Source: JADJNY01 sp046349615 (lineage in GTDB: Bacteria; Planctomycetota; UBA1135; GCA-002686595). Taken from it: a DNA stretch of 64,000 bases. The translations under genes and the position numbers were made by a program. Under the pieces are notes generated by a model. The model did no database searches. It was not told the DNA's origin and was given only the letters and a program-made list of their open reading frames with translations. The stretch spans positions 310,001-374,000 of the forward strand of contig JAXMBZ010000002.1 of NCBI GenBank assembly GCA_046349615.1, read 5' to 3'. This document shows positions 41,940 to 50,464 of this stretch, in pieces. Position 1 is the stretch's first letter. Each line of letters starts with the position of its first letter.

Positions 41940-44900
41940 ATGGCCCACTCCGACGACGATCCGTACGCGCGCGCGCAGCGCATCCTCGAGAGCTACCTCG
42001 CCCGCAAGGATGCGGGGGAGGCCCTTACGCTCGACGGTCTCACCGCCGAGCATCCCGAACTCGCCGTCGAGCTCCGCGAGCTGCACGCGGTGCTCGCGGG
42101 CTTGCGCGACCTGCTCGCGCCGGGGCCCGAGGCCGCGGAGTCGGCGCCGCCGCGCTCGATCGCGGCGTTCGCCGCGCGCTACGAGGTGCAGGCCGAGATC
42201 GGGCGCGGGGGAATGGGCGCCGTGTTCTCCGTGCGCGATCGCCGCCTCGATCGGCCGCTCGCGATGAAGGTGATCCTCGGGCAGGCGGAGGCCGCGCGCA
42301 CCGGGCGCACGCCCGGCGTGCCGGCGGGACGGCTCGCGCGCTTCGCGAACGAGGCGCGCATCACGAGCCAGCTCCAGCACCCGGGCATCGTTCCGGTCCA
42401 CGACCTCGGCACGCGCGAGGACGGCTGCGCGTTCTTCACGATGAAGCTCGTGCGCGGCGCGACGCTCGCGGACGCGCTCGAGCGTTGCGCGGGGGGACAC
42501 GAGGACTGGCCCGTCGCGCGTGTGCTCGGAGTCGTGTTGCGCGTCTGCGACGCCGTCGCGTTCGCGCACGATCAGGGCGTGATCCATCGCGACCTCAAGC
42601 CCGCGAACGTGATGATCGGGGACTTCGGCGAGGTCTACGTGATGGACTGGGGGCTCGCGCGCAGGCTGCGGGGAGCGAACGCGGCGCCGCCGGACGAGGT
42701 CGCCGGGGAATTGCTCGGCCTCGCCGCGGAGACGCAGGAAGGGCGCGTGCTCGGGACGCCCGCGTACATGTCGCCCGAGCAGGCGCGCGGAGAGATCGGC
42801 GCGATGGACGCGCGCTCGGACGTGTACGCGATCGGCGCGATCCTGCACCACCTGCTCGCGGGCCGACCGCCGTACGCGCGAGGGGATCGACCCTCGACGG
42901 CGCAGGAGGTGCTCGCCGCGCTGAAGGCCGGGCCGCCGCCGCGCCTTGCTCCGCGCGCCGGTCCGCCGGAGCTCGTCGCGATCTGCGAGCGCGCGATGGA
43001 GTACGACGCCGCGCGCCGGTACCCGGACGTGCGCGCGCTCGCGCGCGACCTCGCGCGGTTCCTCGACGGACGGAGCGTCAGCGTCCTGCAGGTCGGGGCC
43101 TGGGCCGAGCTCGCGCTGTGGGTGCGGCGCAATCGCGCGTTCGCCGCCGCGCTCGCGGCCGTCCTGCTCGTCGCGGTGGTCGGCGGCGGCGCGTTCGCGG
43201 TGCAGTCGCACCGCGTCGTGCTCGCGGCGGACGACGCGCGAGAGGCGCGGTCGCGCGCGGAGGAGCGCGCGCGCGAGGCCGACCGGAGCCGCGAGCTCGC
43301 CCTCGCGCGCGAAGCCGACGCGCGTCGGAGCGCGGAGGAGGCGCGCGTCGCCGCCGCGCGGGCGAAAGAGGTCGAGGGCTTCGTGCGTGACGCACTCGGA
43401 CGCTCGAGCCCGTACCTCGGCGGCGGACCGGAGCTGAAGGTCGTCGACGCGATGCGTTACGCCGAGGCCGAACTCGCGAGCGGGCGTCTGCGCGCGGATC
43501 CGCTGACGGAGTCGGCGCTCCAGGCGACGATCGGCGCGGTGTTGCTTGCCAACGGCGACTTCGAGCGGGCGCTGCCGATCGCCGAGGCCGCGCTCAGGAC
43601 GCGCGAGCGCGTGGAGGGCGGTCGGGATCGGGATCGCCTCGGGGTTGCGGTCCTCGTCGGGCGTTGCGAAGCCGCGCTCGGGCGCTTCGATCGCGCGCTG
43701 CCGCGCCTTGCCGCCGCGCTCGCCGAGGAGCGCGAGTTCTGCCCGGATTCGGACGTCGCGCCGGGTGCGCTCTTCCATCTGGCCTCGGCTCTCTTTCGCG
43801 CCGGGCGTGCGGCCGAGGGGCTCGCGCTCGCCGAAGAGAATCTGGCCTTCGAGTCGGCGCGTGTCCCGCCCGACCCGGGCGCGCTCGCGGGCGCCGAGAT
43901 GCTCCTGTCGGAGGGGCTGCTCGAACTCGGTCGCACCGAAGCTGCGTTGGTCCACGCTCGCCGAGCCTGCGCGATCGCGGCCGAGTCCTTCCCGGACGAC
44001 CTCGCCCGCGTCGGACAGCTCCGAAACGGACTCGGCGTCACGCTCCAAGCTCTCGGCCGCCCGAGCGAGGCGCGGGCCGAGTTCGAAGCGGCGCTCGGCG
44101 GCTGGCTCGTGCTCAGCCCGTCTGGGACGCTGCCCGTGGCCAGTTTCTTCGACAACCTCGGCACCTGCCTCGAGGACGAAGGTCACGACGAAGATGCGCT
44201 CGCCGCGCACGAACTCGCGCTCGAACAGACGCTCGCGGCCCATCACGGCGATTCCCTGGACACGGCGGAGTCCCTGAACGCCGTGGGCAAGACGCTCCAC
44301 GCGCTCGGACGCGACACGGAAGCGCTCGAGCGCATGACCGCCGCGCACGCGATGGCGACGCGGGTCCTCCCGGACGGCTCCGCCCTGGAGATCACGGTGC
44401 TCGGCAACCTCGCCATCGTCCAGGGGGCGCTCGGCCGGACGAGCGAAGCGCTCGCGACGCACCAGCAGGTGCTCGCCGAAGCGAGAGAGTTCCACGGCGC
44501 GCTCCACCCGAGCGTCGCGCTCGCGGAGGGCAACCTCGGCGTGCAGCTCGTGAAGCTCGGCCGGCCCGCCGAGGGCGTTCCGCACCTCGAGGCCGCGCTC
44601 GCGATGCACGAGCGACTCGTCTCCGGCGACCACCCGGCGACGGCGAGCGACCTCGACAGCGTGGGCATGGGGCTACGCGCCCTCCGTCGCGACGCGGACG
44701 CGCTGCCGCGCTTCGAGCGCTCGCTCGACATGTACCAGCGCCTGCTGCCTTCGACGCATCCGCGCCTCGCCGCGGTCGCGCAGCATCTCGCGGACTGCCT
44801 CGTGGCGCTCGGTCGTCCCGCGGACGCGCTGCCGCACCGTGAAGCCGTGCTCGCGATCGAGCGCGCCTCGGCGCCGGAACACGGTTCCCAGAGCCTCGTC

Positions 44901-46193
44901 CTCGCGCTCTCGAACCTCGCGCTGACGTTCGACGCCCTCGGGCGCGCGACCGACGCGCTGCCGTACCACGAGGAAGCGCTCGCCGTGCAGCTCGCCGTGT
45001 CGGGGCCGGACTCGCGCGACGTCGGGGTGTGTCTCCACAACGTCGGGCTCGCGCTCGAGCGGCTGGGTCGGACGGAGGCAGCTTCCGCGCGCCTCGAGGA
45101 GTCGATCGCGCTCTCGCGCCGGATCGGCGCGGGGACGAGCCTCGACGTCGCGGGTCGGCTCGTGACCCTCGCGAATCAGTTCACGAAGCTCAATCGCAAC
45201 CTCGAGTCGCTCGCGCGGCTCGAGGAGGCGCTCGCGATCCACGTCGCGCTGGGGTCGGAGCCGAGCGTCGATCGATGGAACGTGCTCGTGACGCTCGGGA
45301 ACCAGCTCGACGTGCTGGGGCGGAGGCAGGACGCGCTCGGGCGCTTCGAGGAAGCGCTGAAGCTCGCGAAGGTGCTGCACCGCGGCGACGACGTACTCGT
45401 CGCCCAGAGCCTGAACGGGGTCGCCCGCATGCAGCGCGCGCTCGGCCGGCTCGAGGAAGGGCTCGCGCTGCACCGCGAGGCCCTCGCGATGTACGAGCGC
45501 GTCCACCGGCGCGAGCACCTCGACATCGCCGCGACGCGAAACTACGTCGGAGAGACGCTCGTGTCGCTCGGGCGCTACGCCGAGGCGCTCGCGGAGTTCG
45601 AGCCCGCGCTCGCGACGAACCGAAAGCTCCTGACCGGCGACGACGCGCGCCTCGGGAACTCGCTGAACAACGTCGGGTTCGCGCTCGAGCGGCTCGGGCG
45701 CGCGGAGGAAGCGCTCCACTACCACGAGGAGGCGTACGCGCTGCGCCTGCGCATGAGCCCCAAGGGCGGACCCGGCGTCGCGACGAGTCTCGCGAACCAG
45801 GCGCTCGCGCTCGACCACCTCGGGCGGCACGTGGAGGCGCTCGAGAAGCACGAAGCCGCGCTCGCAGAGCGGCGCAGGCTCTTCCCGGGCGACCACTCCG
45901 CCGTCGCGTTGAGTTGCGCGTCCCGCGGCGACTGCCTGCTCGCGCTCGATCGCGCGGAGGACGCGCTCGCCTCGCATGCGGACGCCCTCGCGATGCGGCG
46001 TCGGCTCGTCGCGGGGGATCACCCCGACACGGCGTGGAGCCTCGCGCGCACGTCGGCGTGCCTCCTCGCGCTCGGACGGCGCGAGGAAGCGCGCGCGCGC
46101 GCGGAGGAGGCCGCCGCGATGGCCGCGCGCGTGCTGCCGGAAGGACACCCCACTCGCGTGGAGGCGGAACGCGCGCGAGCCGCCGCGCGCTAG
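41940..46193 (+). CDS. Membrane Ser/Thr protein kinase with very long TPR array
   Basis: This 1417-residue protein contains kinase domain motifs in order: GRGGMG (88-93), LAMKVI (Lys), HRDLKPANV (216-224), VMDWGLARR (D236, DWG in place of DFG) and GTPAYMSPEQARG. A single membrane helix follows at about 396-420 (RAFAAALAAVLLVAVVGGGA). A short coiled coil then leads to about twenty TPR units (recurring ALxALGRxxEALxxxEEAL) of roughly 42 residues to the C-terminus. The N-terminal about 60 residues (AQRILESYLARKDAGEALTLD) are a short helical extension seen in this kinase group. The TPRs, outside the membrane in this topology, probably sense or bind a partner. It is transcribed with the sigma factor. 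Confidence 0.9.
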   Translation: MAHSDDDPYARAQRILESYLARKDAGEALTLDGLTAEHPELAVELRELHAVLAGLRDLLAPGPEAAESAPPRSIAAFAARYEVQAEIGRGGMGAVFSVRDRRLDRPLAMKVILGQAEAARTGRTPGVPAGRLARFANEARITSQLQHPGIVPVHDLGTREDGCAFFTMKLVRGATLADALERCAGGHEDWPVARVLGVVLRVCDAVAFAHDQGVIHRDLKPANVMIGDFGEVYVMDWGLARRLRGANAAPPDEVAGELLGLAAETQEGRVLGTPAYMSPEQARGEIGAMDARSDVYAIGAILHHLLAGRPPYARGDRPSTAQEVLAALKAGPPPRLAPRAGPPELVAICERAMEYDAARRYPDVRALARDLARFLDGRSVSVLQVGAWAELALWVRRNRAFAAALAAVLLVAVVGGGAFAVQSHRVVLAADDAREARSRAEERAREADRSRELALAREADARRSAEEARVAAARAKEVEGFVRDALGRSSPYLGGGPELKVVDAMRYAEAELASGRLRADPLTESALQATIGAVLLANGDFERALPIAEAALRTRERVEGGRDRDRLGVAVLVGRCEAALGRFDRALPRLAAALAEEREFCPDSDVAPGALFHLASALFRAGRAAEGLALAEENLAFESARVPPDPGALAGAEMLLSEGLLELGRTEAALVHARRACAIAAESFPDDLARVGQLRNGLGVTLQALGRPSEARAEFEAALGGWLVLSPSGTLPVASFFDNLGTCLEDEGHDEDALAAHELALEQTLAAHHGDSLDTAESLNAVGKTLHALGRDTEALERMTAAHAMATRVLPDGSALEITVLGNLAIVQGALGRTSEALATHQQVLAEAREFHGALHPSVALAEGNLGVQLVKLGRPAEGVPHLEAALAMHERLVSGDHPATASDLDSVGMGLRALRRDADALPRFERSLDMYQRLLPSTHPRLAAVAQHLADCLVALGRPADALPHREAVLAIERASAPEHGSQSLVLALSNLALTFDALGRATDALPYHEEALAVQLAVSGPDSRDVGVCLHNVGLALERLGRTEAASARLEESIALSRRIGAGTSLDVAGRLVTLANQFTKLNRNLESLARLEEALAIHVALGSEPSVDRWNVLVTLGNQLDVLGRRQDALGRFEEALKLAKVLHRGDDVLVAQSLNGVARMQRALGRLEEGLALHREALAMYERVHRREHLDIAATRNYVGETLVSLGRYAEALAEFEPALATNRKLLTGDDARLGNSLNNVGFALERLGRAEEALHYHEEAYALRLRMSPKGGPGVATSLANQALALDHLGRHVEALEKHEAALAERRRLFPGDHSAVALSCASRGDCLLALDRAEDALASHADALAMRRRLVAGDHPDTAWSLARTSACLLALGRREEARARAEEAAAMAARVLPEGHPTRVEAERARAAAR

Positions 46194-46197
46194 CGCC

Positions 46198-47838
46198 TCA
46201 CGCCTTCGCGCCGAGCCCGAGGCGCTTCGCGAGGTGGTGCAGGTTGCTCCGGTCCATCCCGAGCGCGCGGGCGGCGGCGGCCCAGTTGCCGTTCGCGCGC
46301 GCGAGCTCCTTCGCGATCACCGTGCGTTGGTAGTCGTCGACGGCGTCGCGCAGCGCGCGGCCGCGGAGCTCGGTGGCGTCGCGCGCGTCGCGGACGATCT
46401 CCGCTCTGGCGAGCGAGTGCGTGAGGTCGGCTCCGTCGAGGACGCCGGCGTGCGTGCGCGCTTCGTCGGCATTCGCAGCGCGCTGCGCGAGGCCGATCTG
46501 CGCGACGTCGAGGTCCGTCTCCTGCACGAGCACCCGCTCGCCGCGCTCGACGCGCGCCGACGCGCGCAGGACGGCGCGCGACACGACGTTCTCGAGTTCG
46601 CGCACGTTTCCGGGCCAGGCGCCGCGCGCGAGCGCTTCGAGCACCGCGGGCTCGTGGTGGATCGGGCCCGTGCCGAGGCGGCGCCGCACGCGGTCGGAGA
46701 CGTGGCCCACGAGCAGGGGCACGTCCTCGAGGTGCGCGCGCAGCGGCGGAACCGCGATGCGCACGACGTCGAGACGGTGGAAGAGATCCGCGCGGAAGCG
46801 GCCCGCGCGCACTTCGGCGTCGAGGTCGCGGTTCGTCGCCGCGAGCACGCGCACGTCGACCTTCGTCGTGCGGTCGGCGCCGACGGGTTGCACCTCGCCC
46901 TCCTGCAGCGCGCGCAGGAGCTTCGGCTGCACGGTGAGCGGGAGCTCGCCGACCTCGTCGAGGAAGAGCGTCGCTCCGTCCGCGACGCGGAACTTGCCCG
47001 GGCGCGCGGTGTCCGCGCCGGTGTACGCGCCCTTCGCGTGTCCGAACAGCTCGCTCTCCGCGATCGACTCGGGCAGCGCGGCGCAGTTCACGTACACGAG
47101 CGGCGCCTTCGCGCGGCGCGACGCCTGGTGCAGCGTGCGCACGACGAGCTCCTTTCCGACGCCGGTCTCGCCCGTGACGAGCACGGGGAGCTCCGACGCG
47201 GCGACGAGTTCGACCTCGCGCCGCAGCGCCGCCATCGTCGCGCTCGTGCCGACCAAGTAGCCGCCGCGGCGGTCGAGCACGTCGCGCACGAGGTCCTGCG
47301 CGACGAGCCCTTGGTGCTGCGCGTGGCGTTCGAGCGCGTCGATGAGGTCGCTCGTGCGCAGCGCGGCCGCGGCGAGCGCCGCGAGGTGGACGAGGAACCG
47401 GCGGTCGACGCGGTCGAACGCGCCGGGCGCCACCGCGTCCGCGGTGAGCACGCCGACGAGCTCGCCCTCGACGCGCAGCGGACAACCGAGGCACGCGTGC
47501 ACGGTGAGGAGCGGATCGCCGGCGACGAGCCCGTCGTACGGATCGGGGAGCGGGCTGTCGGCGGGGAAGAGCGTCGGGCCCGCCGCGCGGCAGAGCGCGT
47601 CGAGCCGCGGGTGCTCCGCGCGCGCGAAGCGGCGGCCGAGGAGATCGGGCGCGAGGCCGTGCGCGGCGATCGGCACGAGGTCCGCGCCCTCGAGCCGCAG
47701 GAGCGCCGCCGCGTCGCACGGGAGCACGCGCCGGACGGCGTCGACGAGGCGCCGCGCGCGGTCCTCCGTCGAGAGCGCCGTGGTCATGTCGAGCGCGATC
47801 GGGAGCAGGTCGTCGAGGTTCGGGTTCGTTGTGGACAT
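46198..47838 (-). CDS. norR: NorR-like sigma-54-dependent transcriptional activator
   Basis: This 546-residue protein has the NorR domain order: GAF (about 10-180, DLLPIALDMTTALSTED to VLTADAVAPGAFD), AAA+ sigma-54 activator with Walker A GETGVGKE, the GAYTGA loop (HAKGAYTGADTA), LFLDEVGELPL and NVRELENVVSRA, and a Fis-type helix-turn-helix at the end (LARANGNWAAAARALGMDRSNLHHLAKRL). NorR senses nitric oxide through its GAF iron and activates sigma-54 promoters. The start at 47838 is preferred, since longer frames lack family similarity. It diverges from a RIC gene with a sigma-54 promoter. The stop is 2 bases past the kinase stop, tail to tail. Confidence 0.88.
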   Translation of the reverse strand: MSTTNPNLDDLLPIALDMTTALSTEDRARRLVDAVRRVLPCDAAALLRLEGADLVPIAAHGLAPDLLGRRFARAEHPRLDALCRAAGPTLFPADSPLPDPYDGLVAGDPLLTVHACLGCPLRVEGELVGVLTADAVAPGAFDRVDRRFLVHLAALAAAALRTSDLIDALERHAQHQGLVAQDLVRDVLDRRGGYLVGTSATMAALRREVELVAASELPVLVTGETGVGKELVVRTLHQASRRAKAPLVYVNCAALPESIAESELFGHAKGAYTGADTARPGKFRVADGATLFLDEVGELPLTVQPKLLRALQEGEVQPVGADRTTKVDVRVLAATNRDLDAEVRAGRFRADLFHRLDVVRIAVPPLRAHLEDVPLLVGHVSDRVRRRLGTGPIHHEPAVLEALARGAWPGNVRELENVVSRAVLRASARVERGERVLVQETDLDVAQIGLAQRAANADEARTHAGVLDGADLTHSLARAEIVRDARDATELRGRALRDAVDDYQRTVIAKELARANGNWAAAARALGMDRSNLHHLAKRLGLGAKA

Positions 47839-47873
47839 CGCAACGCGCGGGAGCGCGACCCTAGCCCCGGCGG

Positions 47874-47884
47874 GTGGATTCCAC
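47874..47884. promoter_or_regulatory. Candidate NorR operator (GT-N7-AC palindrome)
   Basis: GTGGATTCCAC fits the GT-(N7)-AC core described for NorR sites and is a perfect GTGG/CCAC palindrome. It lies 44-54 bases upstream of the -24 element, in the divergent norR-RIC gap. Only one such copy was found; E. coli norVW has three. Confidence 0.45.
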
Positions 47885-47928
47885 AACGCCGAGCGCGTGG
47901 AGCGGCCCGCGCGCCGCATCGAAGCGAC

Positions 47929-47942
47929 GGCACGCCGAGTGC
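47929..47942 (+). promoter_or_regulatory. Sigma-54 promoter for the RIC gene
   Basis: GGCACGCCGAGTGC matches the -24/-12 core GG-N10-GC, with consensus-like GGCACG at -24 and GTGCA at -12. The expected start is near 47953, giving a leader of about 90 bases before the ATG at 48043. The match is better than expected by chance, and the neighbour gene is a sigma-54 activator. Confidence 0.65.
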
Positions 47943-48042
47943 ACTCCGAAGCGCGCGCGGCCCCTGCGGCCCGCGCCGATCGGGGCCGAGCGTGCGACGC
48001 GCCGGCGCGATCGCCCCGCACTGCGTCGACCCGCCCTCCGCC

Positions 48043-48723
48043 ATGAACTCCACGACCCAGCCGATCACGCCGCAAACGACCCTCGCCGACCTCGCCGCGA
48101 CGCGCGCCGGCGCTTCGCGCGTGTTCTACCGCCACGACCTCGACTTCTGCTGCCACGGCCGCATCTCGCTCGCCGAGGCGTGCACGAAGAAGGGGCTCGC
48201 CGTCGACGAGCTCGTGCGCGCGATCGAGGCGGAAGCGCCGCGCGAGCCGGACTTCCAGCGCTGGGACGCCGCGCCGATCGAGGACCTGATCACGCACCTG
48301 CTCGAGCGCTTCCACGCCTCGCATCGCGCGGAGCTCCCGCGCCTCCTCGAGATGGCGCAGAAGGTCGAGCGCGTCCACGCGGACAAGCCGTCGTGCCCGC
48401 GCGGGCTCGCCGCGCACGTCGAACGGATGGGGGAGGAGCTCGAGTCGCACATGCAGAAGGAGGAGCAGGTGCTCTTCCCGATGATCCTCTCGGGCCGCGG
48501 ACGGATGGCGTCGATGCCGATCCAGGTGATGGAGGAGGAGCACGACGACCACGGCCGCAACCTCGAGCGCTTGCGCGAGCTCGCGCACGGGTTCACGCCG
48601 CCCGCGGAGGCGTGCGGCACGTGGCGCGCGCTCTACCTCGGGCTCGCGGAGCTCGACTCCGTGCTGCGCCAGCACATCCACCTCGAGAACAACGTGCTGT
48701 TCCCGCGCGCGCTGCGCGGCTGA
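48043..48723 (+). CDS. ytfE: Iron-sulfur cluster repair di-iron protein (RIC/YtfE/ScdA/DnrN)
   Basis: This 226-residue protein repairs iron-sulfur clusters damaged by nitric oxide or oxidants. An N-terminal ScdA-like domain holds DLDFCCHGRISLAEAC with the paired Cys. The hemerythrin-like di-iron part has the spaced ligands HASHRAELP, SHMQKEEQVLFPMI, MEEEHDDHGRNL and HIHLENNVLFPRA. The length is that of the E. coli protein. It is transcribed divergently from norR, with a sigma-54 promoter, forming a compact nitrosative-stress unit. Confidence 0.95.
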   Translation: MNSTTQPITPQTTLADLAATRAGASRVFYRHDLDFCCHGRISLAEACTKKGLAVDELVRAIEAEAPREPDFQRWDAAPIEDLITHLLERFHASHRAELPRLLEMAQKVERVHADKPSCPRGLAAHVERMGEELESHMQKEEQVLFPMILSGRGRMASMPIQVMEEEHDDHGRNLERLRELAHGFTPPAEACGTWRALYLGLAELDSVLRQHIHLENNVLFPRALRG

Positions 48724-48735
48724 ACGCCGGAGCCG

Positions 48736-48767
48736 GGGGGCGCCGCCGACGCGCGCTCGGCGCCCCC
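48736..48767 (+). terminator. Hairpin after the RIC gene
   Basis: GGGGGCGCCG (48736-48745) pairs perfectly with CGGCGCCCCC (48758-48767), loop 12 bases, 13 bases after the stop. No T-run follows. It is likely a transcript end. Confidence 0.45.
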
Positions 48768-48877
48768 GGGGCCCGCGTTCGGGAGCTCGAAACCCGGGTG
48801 GACCGTTGCTCCCCGGCGCGAGTGCGGTACAGGTGGAGGCCCCGTCCGTCCGCCCCCCCTCGAACGGTCCCCCCCGC

Positions 48878-50233
48878 ATGCGTCTCTCGGCCCTCCTCGC
48901 CGTCCTCCTCCTCTCCGTCTTCGCGCCCGCGCAGAAGCCCGCTCCCGCCGCGAAGGCGCCCGAATCCGAGGCGAAGCCGCTCGACGAGGCGGACGCCGAG
49001 CGCATCGCGCGCGCGTACGACGGGGCCGAGACGTGGACGCTCCACGCGATCGTGCTGCTCTCGCTCGGCACCGACTTCCCGCCGAACGCGTCGCGCGTCG
49101 TGGCGGACGCGCTCGGCGACAAGGACGACCGGCTCCCGCCCTACGCCGTCGAACTGCTCCGCGGCATGCCGCCCGACGCGCTGAAGAAGGTCGCGACGGC
49201 GGAGGTCGTCAACGCGCTCGTCGAACGCACGCTCAAGGTCAAGCACCGCCTGCTCAGGGAGCGGTCGCTCGAGCTCCTCGCGCGCATCGCGCCGGACGCG
49301 GGCGCGACCTCGCGCGAGACGTGGAAGGCGTGGTGGACGAACGCGCAGAAGACGTGGGCGCCGCCCGCGTGGGTCCCGCCGCCGAAGCCGCCGGTGGAGG
49401 AGGAGTACAAGACCACCGCGACCCTGTTCGTCGAGCGCGCGTTCGACCTGCGCGACGCGGGGCTCGACGTCGCGATCGTGCTCGACACGACGGGCAGCAT
49501 GCAGCCCGCGATCGACACGGCGCGCGACGCGATCGCGGACGTCGTGGCGCTGCTCGCGAACGTCGCGCCGAAGCTGCGGCTCGGGCTCGTCGAGTACAAG
49601 GACCACGGCGACCTCGGCGACGGCGCGCAGGTGCTCGTGCCGCTCTCGCGCGGCGACAAAGCGGTGCACGACAAGCTCGCGCGCATCGTCGCGGGCGGCG
49701 GCGGCGACGTGCCCGAGGCCGTCGACAAGGGGATCGAGTTCGCGCTCGGCAACGAGATGAACTGGAACAAGGAGGCGAACCGCCTCCTCCTCGTCATCGG
49801 CGACGCGCCGCCGCACGCGGAGACGATGCCCGCGCTGCTCGAGATGGTGAAGCGCGCGCACGACGAGCCGTTCGCGCGGGCACCGAAGGCGGGCAAGCCC
49901 GAAGCGCCGCGCACGGGGGCGCCGATCAAGTCGAACTCGAAGGGCGAGCCGCTGCGCCCCTTCATCACGTCGACGATCTACACCGCGCCCGAGGCGAAGA
50001 AGACCTTCGACGAGATCGCGAAGGCGGGCGGCGGCGCGTCGGTGCAGCTCGACGTCGGCCGCGGTCCGCGCGGGGCGAAGCCGGCGCCGGCGCTCGAGGA
50101 CCTCGCGGGCGCGGACCCCGCGGTGCGCACGATCGTCGAGCACATCCTCCTGCTCTCCTTCGGGCAGGAGCACCGCGCTCAGCTCGAGCTCTTCGTGCAG
50201 ACGTTCTTCGAGTACCTCGACGGCGCGAAGTAG
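48878..50233 (+). CDS. Secreted von Willebrand factor A domain protein
   Basis: This 451-residue protein uses the ATG at 48878, which gives a signal peptide (MRLSALLAVLLLSVFAPAQ); an earlier ATG would bury it. A helical repeat-like region (about 30-165) is followed by a VWA domain from LDVAIVLDTTGSM with a DxTxS-type MIDAS motif, then LGLVEYKDHGDLGD and EANRLLLVIGDAPPH. A C-terminal helix ends FVQTFFEYLDGAK. VWA proteins of this sort are frequent in planctomycetes. No operon partner is visible: terminator hairpins flank it. Confidence 0.8.
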   Translation: MRLSALLAVLLLSVFAPAQKPAPAAKAPESEAKPLDEADAERIARAYDGAETWTLHAIVLLSLGTDFPPNASRVVADALGDKDDRLPPYAVELLRGMPPDALKKVATAEVVNALVERTLKVKHRLLRERSLELLARIAPDAGATSRETWKAWWTNAQKTWAPPAWVPPPKPPVEEEYKTTATLFVERAFDLRDAGLDVAIVLDTTGSMQPAIDTARDAIADVVALLANVAPKLRLGLVEYKDHGDLGDGAQVLVPLSRGDKAVHDKLARIVAGGGGDVPEAVDKGIEFALGNEMNWNKEANRLLLVIGDAPPHAETMPALLEMVKRAHDEPFARAPKAGKPEAPRTGAPIKSNSKGEPLRPFITSTIYTAPEAKKTFDEIAKAGGGASVQLDVGRGPRGAKPAPALEDLAGADPAVRTIVEHILLLSFGQEHRAQLELFVQTFFEYLDGAK

Positions 50234-50259
50234 CGGGAAGCGATTTCCCGTCGGGGACT

Positions 50260-50281
50260 CCGCGCTCCGAACGCGGTTTTT
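50260..50281 (+). terminator. Intrinsic terminator after the VWA gene
   Basis: CCGCG (50260-50264) and CGCGG (50272-50276) form a short stem with a seven-base loop, followed directly by TTTTT. A second small stem (CGGGAA/TTCCCG, 50234-50250) precedes it. Confidence 0.6.
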
Positions 50282-50452
50282 CGGCCTGATTCGGCCCGCG
50301 CGGGCTTCCGTCGGCGCGTCCGCACGGGCTCCGGGCCCGGGGTAGGTTTCGAGTGTCCGGTTCGCGCGCCTCCACCGCCTGGCGCCGCGGCCGGAGCGGG
50401 GTCCGCAGCCCCGCGTCGGCGCGCTCTCGCCGCCGCCTCGCCACCACGGTCC

Positions 50453-50457
50453 AGGAG
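50453..50457 (+). promoter_or_regulatory. Ribosome binding site deciding a TTG start
   Basis: AGGAG lies seven bases before the TTG at 50465. No in-frame ATG or GTG in this part of the gene keeps the signal peptide, so this Shine-Dalgarno site is the evidence for the TTG start. A second TTG follows immediately at 50468. Confidence 0.6.
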
Positions 50458-50464
50458 TATCGCC

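Noticed and set aside
46198..49122. A longer N-terminus for the NorR-like protein reaching to 49122
   Set aside because: The extension is arginine-rich, crosses the divergent RIC gene and its promoter, and has no family similarity. The ATG at 47838 starts the GAF domain at the normal place.
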